Part shown: positions 1-2,612 of the stretch, one piece after another
Numbering within the stretch: position 1 is the first letter of the stretch
Layout: each line of letters begins with the position of its first letter
Assembly (NCBI GenBank): GCA_018396795.1
Contig: JAGTRH010000092.1
Span: forward strand, 1-5,591
Source: Candidatus Bathyarchaeota archaeon
Lineage (GTDB): Archaea > Thermoproteota > Bathyarchaeia > Bathyarchaeales > B26-1
Length of the DNA stretch: 5,591 bases
Reading direction: 5' to 3'
Made by a program: the position numbers and the translations under genes
The notes under the pieces: model-generated
Told to the model about the DNA's origin: nothing
Databases searched by the model: none
The model's input: the letters and a program-made list of their open reading frames with translations, nothing else

Positions 1-340
1 CTACAGTGAAGAAACGTGAAGCTTCGTAGCTCGCACTCCTATAAGCCTTGGCCCCAATATACTGCGAGACTATGCTTAAACAGGCAGCATTTGTCGCCAT
101 CACGAGAGCATTGAAAAGCATTACCACAGGCATGATCTGTCTAGGGATTGATACGCACAATTCATTATAGCAACTCAGCCAGTAGGTGTTAGCGACATTA
201 TATGCTATAAATACGAGTTGATTTAAGAGGGGAGGAAGACCAAGCCATAAAAAAGTGTTGATAACTGGTCCATTAACTATTCTATCTCTATACTTAATTA
301 AGTCACGCGACTTTGGTAGCGCCTCAAATTCCTCAGTCAT
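1..340 (-). CDS. MATE family multidrug/metabolite antiporter, N-terminal part (runs off the left edge)
   Basis: An open frame read leftwards from ATG 338-340 has no stop before the window edge, giving 113 codons of an incomplete protein. A polar N-terminus of about 22 residues leads into GPVINTFLWLGLPPLLNQ, then a hydrophobic segment with YNVANTYW, a short loop, a second hydrophobic segment (PVVMLFNALVMATNAACLS) and SIVSQYIGAK. This order matches the start of MATE transporters: a G-x-I-x-x-T-x-x-x-L-x-L-P first helix, a YN-hD-T-h-W-like motif, then VSQYIGAK before helix 3. MATE proteins are 12-helix inner-membrane antiporters of about 450 residues that export drugs or metabolites against Na+ or H+. 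The usual Asp of the YNxxD motif is Asn here (YNVAN), which may alter helix-1 chemistry. The leader holds GTGAG 4 nt before ATG, a weak ribosome site. Family assignment is fairly sure; the substrate cannot be told. Confidence 0.82.
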   Translation of the reverse strand, partial: MTEEFEALPKSRDLIKYRDRIVNGPVINTFLWLGLPPLLNQLVFIAYNVANTYWLSCYNELCVSIPRQIMPVVMLFNALVMATNAACLSIVSQYIGAKAYRSASYEASRFFTV

Positions 341-593
341 CTATCTCACGCTTTTAAATTTCATTTTTAGTACTTTAACAAAGACGGGAATAGATGAATT
401 ACACGTTTAAAGGCACTATTAATCCACGAGCATTTGAATATTAATTCAGTATCGAACAACTTGGAATAATATAACTTTTACGCATTCCCCTTCACGAGTT
501 TATCTGGTTATTTAAACTCCATAAACGTTTAATTAATGCATTTAGTTTGTGGTTTAGGGTAGTTTAATGTTGATCTGGATTAGGGCTAAATTC

Positions 594-608
594 TTTTAAG
601 ATTTAAAT
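594..608 (+). promoter_or_regulatory. Candidate TATA-box region of the RHH gene
   Basis: TTTTAAGATTTAAAT is the most TATA-like string before the RHH gene. Its TTTAAAT core (602-608) would place transcription start near 630, giving a short leader of about 18 nt that still includes the ribosome site at 635-640. The BRE is not clear, so this is inferred from spacing and composition only. Confidence 0.4.
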
Positions 609-634
609 GCTTCTACATATTTAGTAAGGCTATT

Positions 635-640
635 GAGGTG
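635..640 (+). promoter_or_regulatory. Ribosome binding site of the RHH gene
   Basis: GAGGTG lies 7 nt before ATG 648, a good match to the archaeal anti-SD partner GGAGGTGATC. It supports the chosen start and the reality of this very short gene. Confidence 0.7.
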
Positions 641-647
641 TATTAAG

Positions 648-791
648 ATGAAGCTCGTAACTGTTTTGCTTCCGGAAGCCTACCTTGAGGGTTTAGATGA
701 ACTTGTTAGGCAGAATATGTATCCGAGCAGAAGTGCCGCTATAAGAGCTGCTGTTAGAGACTTGCTTAAACGTGAACTCTGGTCCAAGTAG
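648..791 (+). CDS. Ribbon-helix-helix (CopG/Arc-type) DNA-binding protein, 47 aa
   Basis: This is a small complete gene: ATG 648, TAG 789-791, 47 residues. The N-terminus KLVTVLLPEAYLEGLDEL is the RHH beta-strand (residues 2-8, alternating hydrophobic and exposed, with Thr5 among the exposed strand positions) followed by helix 1 (about 10-23). The YPSRSAAIRAAV segment (25-36) is the classic tight turn and start of helix 2, ending in RDLLKREL. Such proteins dimerise so that the paired N-terminal strands enter the DNA major groove; many act as autorepressors or as antitoxins. There is no C-terminal extension for ligand binding (no NikR ACT-like domain) and no toxin gene next to it, so a plain transcription factor or nucoid-type role fits best. 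It has its own promoter-like box and a clear ribosome site. Its target is unknown; the palindromic spacer upstream is a natural candidate for autoregulation. Confidence 0.85.
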   Translation: MKLVTVLLPEAYLEGLDELVRQNMYPSRSAAIRAAVRDLLKRELWSK

Positions 792-818
792 TACGCACTG
801 ACGGCATAGAGAGTAATG

Positions 819-826
819 CTTTAATC
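819..826 (+). promoter_or_regulatory. Candidate TATA box for the structured RNA
   Basis: CTTTAATC is centred about 27 bp upstream of G850, the first base of the 10-bp stem. This is the canonical archaeal distance between TATA box and transcription start. No strong BRE is visible. The match rests on spacing plus a weak consensus. Confidence 0.3.
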
Positions 827-849
827 CGTAGGTCTAGAAGATTAGTATT

Positions 850-925
850 GCAGCTGACCGATGAGGAGGCCCGTTGCTAGGGAAAACCACCTATGACTAA
901 TGGACGGACAACTAAGGTCAGCTGC
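850..925 (+). ncRNA. Candidate structured small RNA with 10-bp terminal stem and kink-turn-like motif
   Basis: GCAGCTGACC (850-859) is perfectly complementary to GGTCAGCTGC (916-925), giving a 10-bp Watson-Crick stem around a 56-nt interior. Just inside the stem the 5' strand reads GAT-GA-GG (860-866) and the 3' strand CT-AA (912-915). This can be drawn as a kink-turn: a 3-nt bulge GAU, then G863-A915 sheared, A864-A914, and a short G-U/G-C helix. It resembles the C box/D box arrangement of archaeal C/D guide RNAs, with D box CUAA instead of CUGA. An ATGACTA string (893-899) could be a degenerate C' box and CTAG (877-880) a degenerate D' box, each leaving about 12-nt guide-like intervals. Other internal pairings exist: TAGG 878-881 with CCTA 890-893, and GTTG 873-876 with CAAC 909-912 (the latter excludes the kink-turn). 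A TATA-like box lies about 27 bp upstream and a T-rich tract follows. It could instead be a 3'-UTR element of the RHH or pyrF mRNA. No known family is recognised. Confidence 0.45.
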
Positions 926-940
926 CTTTTAAATATTTTT
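926..940 (+). terminator. T-rich tract after the candidate RNA
   Basis: CCTTTTAAATATTTTT directly follows the 3' arm of the 10-bp stem. T-rich runs are the usual intrinsic termination signal in archaea, so a plus-strand RNA could end here. The tract overlaps the 3' end of pyrF on the other strand, and part of it simply encodes the pyrF C-terminus (Lys-Asn-Ile-stop), so the call is tentative. Confidence 0.3.
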
Positions 941-1714
941 GATACGTTTAAAAAGAATATTCACGAGGTCTCTATTGCTCCTAGCAGCCTCGGCGGGATC
1001 CTCAGCATCAACTATTGATCTACCAACAATTAAGTAACACGCGCCAGCTGAGATGGCATCCTCAATTTCCCCACCCTGCACACCGATGCCAGGCGAATAT
1101 ATCGGTACGCTCTCTCCCAAGATCGTGTATATTTCTCTAATTTTTTCAGGGTATGTTGCACCAACTATTACGCCATCAGCACCCCATGAAATCGCTTTCT
1201 CAGCAAAAATAATATACTGTGGCTTAATTCTTCCCGTCACTTGATCATAAACGCTTTGTCCATAACCTTCCCACGCGGCTTTATGGCTCATGTATGCTAG
1301 AAGTATAATCCCACGACCCATTTTATCAGCAATCTCAAAGATCGGTTGGAGACCATCCTCCCACCCAACGAATGGATTAGCGATTAACGCGTCGAAGCCA
1401 GCTTTAAAGTAGTTTTCAGCTATAACGCGGTTTGTGCTTCCCACATCATTAGCTTTGCAATCTGCTATTGTTGGCAACTCGAGTTCCCTAGCTTTATCGA
1501 GTATCTTCTTTACGCCGCCAAAGAGACCTAATGGTAGAATGAGGTGGTAATTTATTTTTAACGCACATATATATTCGCTTACACTCTCAAGTATGGATAT
1601 GCTTCTCGAAAGGATTCTCTTAGGATTCTCAGCAACGACGTCAAGGGCTAAAATTATCCTAGAATTTTTTCTCTTCTCTGATTCCTCTATGATGGATTTG
1701 AATTTTTTGGGCAA
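929..1714 (-). CDS. pyrF: Orotidine 5'-phosphate decarboxylase
   Basis: The enzyme decarboxylates OMP to UMP, the last step of de novo pyrimidine synthesis, in the cytoplasm. The 261-residue product has the TIM-barrel signatures: LALDV with Asp25 at the end of strand 1; ALKINYHLIL with Lys53; the catalytic D-x-K-x-x-D as Asp85-Cys-Lys87-Ala-Asn-Asp90 in IADCKANDVGSTN; MSHKAA at 142-147 in the position of the pyrimidine-contacting MSH segment of archaeal enzymes; and the phosphate-gripping SPGIGVQGGE (207-216) and VGRSI (230-234). At 261 aa it is somewhat longer than the roughly 210-230 aa of many archaeal PyrF proteins; the extra length lies at the N-terminus and around 148-170. The start is TTG: GGAGGT (1728-1723) sits 8 nt upstream, and the first coding base is 2 bases past the stop of the preceding gene, so the two are almost certainly one operon. 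All catalytic residues are present. Confidence 0.95.
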   Translation of the reverse strand: MPKKFKSIIEESEKRKNSRIILALDVVAENPKRILSRSISILESVSEYICALKINYHLILPLGLFGGVKKILDKARELELPTIADCKANDVGSTNRVIAENYFKAGFDALIANPFVGWEDGLQPIFEIADKMGRGIILLAYMSHKAAWEGYGQSVYDQVTGRIKPQYIIFAEKAISWGADGVIVGATYPEKIREIYTILGESVPIYSPGIGVQGGEIEDAISAGACYLIVGRSIVDAEDPAEAARSNRDLVNILFKRIKNI

Positions 1715-1715
1715 C

Positions 1716-2393
1716 TTATCTAACCTCCACAGGTATCGTTAATCCACCGCAGAATTTGATAATTAATTCGGTTGTGATATTCATTGCTTTGTGAAGTAAC
1801 TCTGATCTTATGCCAGGAACCCCACAGAAGATTAGAATCGCACTCTGGGTTTCCTCGGTTATCTTTGTGCGCTCACAATCCCTATATGGGTAAATTGCAA
1901 TTAAGCCAGAATCATCTGATAGCACAATCTCGCGACCTTCAAGCTGAATCGGTTTATCCATGCCTATTCCATAAAACTCCTCTCCTCTATTGGCGTATCT
2001 TATAGTGATAACTTCGCCAGCAATCTTTCGAGCATCGAACGATCCTATGGCAACCTCGGATATTATCGAGGCTAAATTAAGTGAGTCGACAAAAGTATTG
2101 ATATTAGGTAGTTTCCCGCCTGAAAGAAGCCTTCTTAATAGGGCTTCAGCCGCAGGCCTACTCTTAGTTGGGTCAATACCAATCTTCCAGAAAAAATCGC
2201 GGTAAGCCCTAATGCTTGGAATATCCTTGAGCGAACTAATGGTGTATTTGGATTTAACCTCGCGAATAACATCCGCCTTCAGATACTCTAGATACTGGTC
2301 TCTTTTTTTAACTTTTAGACCCTTAATCATGATAGCTAAAACATTCGGTTCCGAAAAATCATCCTTTATTTTCTGAGAAACAATTATTCGCAT
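1716..2393 (-). CDS. B3/B4 domain protein (PheRS beta-like tRNA-binding domain, stand-alone)
   Basis: The 225-residue protein belongs to the COG3382-type family, which carries the B3/B4 domain of phenylalanyl-tRNA synthetase beta chain, the module that in bacteria holds the Tyr-tRNA(Phe) editing site. Recognisable segments are SIRAYRDFFWKIGIDPTKSR (60-79), PAAEALLRRLLSGGKLPNIN (80-99), the VDSLNLASI helix (102-110), GSFDARKIAGEVITIRYA (117-134), GEEFYGIG (137-144) and LSDDSGLIAIYPYRD (158-172) with a following Thr-rich stretch. No aminoacylation motifs are present, so it is not a synthetase. Trans-editing of mischarged tRNA or nucleic-acid binding has been considered for such proteins, but the function is not established and is only inferred here. 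The ATG start at 2393 has GATGAG 5 nt upstream, a modest SD. The gene leads the operon with pyrF. Family call is firm, activity unknown. Confidence 0.85.
   Translation of the reverse strand: MRIIVSQKIKDDFSEPNVLAIMIKGLKVKKRDQYLEYLKADVIREVKSKYTISSLKDIPSIRAYRDFFWKIGIDPTKSRPAAEALLRRLLSGGKLPNINTFVDSLNLASIISEVAIGSFDARKIAGEVITIRYANRGEEFYGIGMDKPIQLEGREIVLSDDSGLIAIYPYRDCERTKITEETQSAILIFCGVPGIRSELLHKAMNITTELIIKFCGGLTIPVEVR
1723..1728 (-). promoter_or_regulatory. Ribosome binding site fixing the TTG start of pyrF
   Basis: Read on the minus strand this is GGAGGT, 8 nt before TTG 1714. It lies inside the last codons of the upstream B3/B4 gene, whose stop TAA is at 1718-1716. The near-perfect SD decides for the TTG start and implies translational coupling of the pair. 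Confidence 0.8.
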
Positions 2394-2427
2394 ACAGACT
2401 CATCTTAAAAAATAAATCAATTAATCA

Positions 2428-2436
2428 ATTTAAAAG
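2428..2436 (-). promoter_or_regulatory. Candidate TATA box of the B3/B4-pyrF operon
   Basis: On the minus strand this reads CTTTTAAAT, centred about 38 bp before the ATG at 2393. Transcription would begin near 2406, with a leader of about 12 nt containing the GATGAG at 2404-2399. Spacing supports a short-leader archaeal promoter; no experimental signal can be seen. Confidence 0.4.
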
Positions 2437-2547
2437 TTTATTATTTTTTAAATAATTATATATGTTAATAATAGATGTGATTTTTATGTTGATTAAAAAT
2501 ATATTTTTTAATTATTTATTTTAGTTTCTTCATTTTATTTCCATACA

Positions 2548-2553
2548 TTTAAG
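2548..2553 (+). promoter_or_regulatory. Candidate TATA box of the surface-protein gene
   Basis: TTTAAG in CATTTAAGTACATATG would place transcription start near 2576-2580. That leaves about 10 nt to the ATG of the mini-ORF at 2589 and about 30 nt to the TTG at 2609. The 2440-2525 stretch upstream is almost pure A+T, so other boxes are possible. Confidence 0.3.
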
Positions 2554-2588
2554 TACATATGATACTTTCATATTCCATGTAAATAATC

Positions 2589-2612
2589 ATGAGGAGACGC
2601 GAGAAAGGTTGA
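2589..2612 (+). other. 8-codon mini-ORF (ATG..TGA) overlapping the TTG start of the surface protein
   Basis: ATG 2589 reads M-R-R-R-E-K-G and stops at TGA 2610-2612, which overlaps TTG 2609-2611 in another frame. GAGGAG (2591-2596) lies within it and is the only SD-like string before TTG 2609, at a long 12-nt spacing. The element may be a leader peptide coupling translation to the TTG, or the true start with one base miscalled: an Arg-rich n-region joined to the downstream hydrophobic core would make a typical signal peptide. Confidence 0.35.
2591..2596 (+). promoter_or_regulatory. SD-like site ahead of TTG 2609
   Basis: GAGGAG ends 12 nt before TTG 2609. That is longer than the 7-8 nt seen at the RHH and pyrF starts in this window. 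It is the only plausible SD in the leader, so it gives moderate support for the TTG start, or marks a start-region anomaly. Confidence 0.4.

Larger units (their letters stand above)
341..647. other. AT-rich intergenic spacer between divergent MATE and RHH genes
   Basis: No credible coding frame is seen on either strand. The stretch must carry the promoters of both flanking genes, since they are read outwards from it. It contains several TATA-like strings, including a TTTAAA core at 353-358 that lies too close to the MATE ATG, GTTTAAAG at 404-411, and the minus-strand reading of CTTTAAC around 373-379, which would give the MATE gene a leader of about 10 nt. A 10-bp palindrome TAAACGTTTA sits at 522-531, followed by TTAATTAA. 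GAAT/ATTC arms flank ATTA at 436-447. These are possible operator sites, unproven. Confidence 0.5.
2394..2588. other. Divergent, extremely AT-rich promoter region
   Basis: The spacer separates the minus-strand operon from the plus-strand surface protein. The core 2405-2525 consists almost wholly of A and T, with two similar blocks TTATTTTTTAAATAATTA (2441-2458) and ATATTTTTTAATTATTTATT (2501-2520) and a near-palindrome TAAAAATATATTTTTTA (2494-2510). No coding frame or RNA gene is seen. It is suited to easy DNA opening and to binding of chromatin proteins; specific sites cannot be assigned. Confidence 0.5.

Noticed and set aside
394..444. 16-codon ATG frame in the MATE-RHH spacer
   Set aside because: It is too short to judge, has no convincing ribosome site and sits in likely promoter DNA.
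850..925. tRNA gene or fluoride-type riboswitch reading of the inverted repeat
   Set aside because: There is no 7-bp acceptor stem, T-loop or anticodon arm. GATGAGG with GGCCC recalls crcB RNA only superficially, and the pseudoknot and the CUGAUG-type 3' segment are missing. No fluoride exporter gene follows.
1053..1244. Plus-strand open frame of 63 codons antisense to pyrF
   Set aside because: It lies wholly inside the well-supported pyrF gene, has no ribosome site and no recognisable motif.
1784..2205. Two overlapping plus-strand open frames antisense to the B3/B4 gene
   Set aside because: They overlap each other and the conserved B3/B4 gene, and their translations show no family features.
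2441..2520. AT-rich blocks as a replication origin or CRISPR-like repeat
   Set aside because: The similarity between blocks is low-complexity A/T sequence without origin recognition boxes, and there is no regular spacing.
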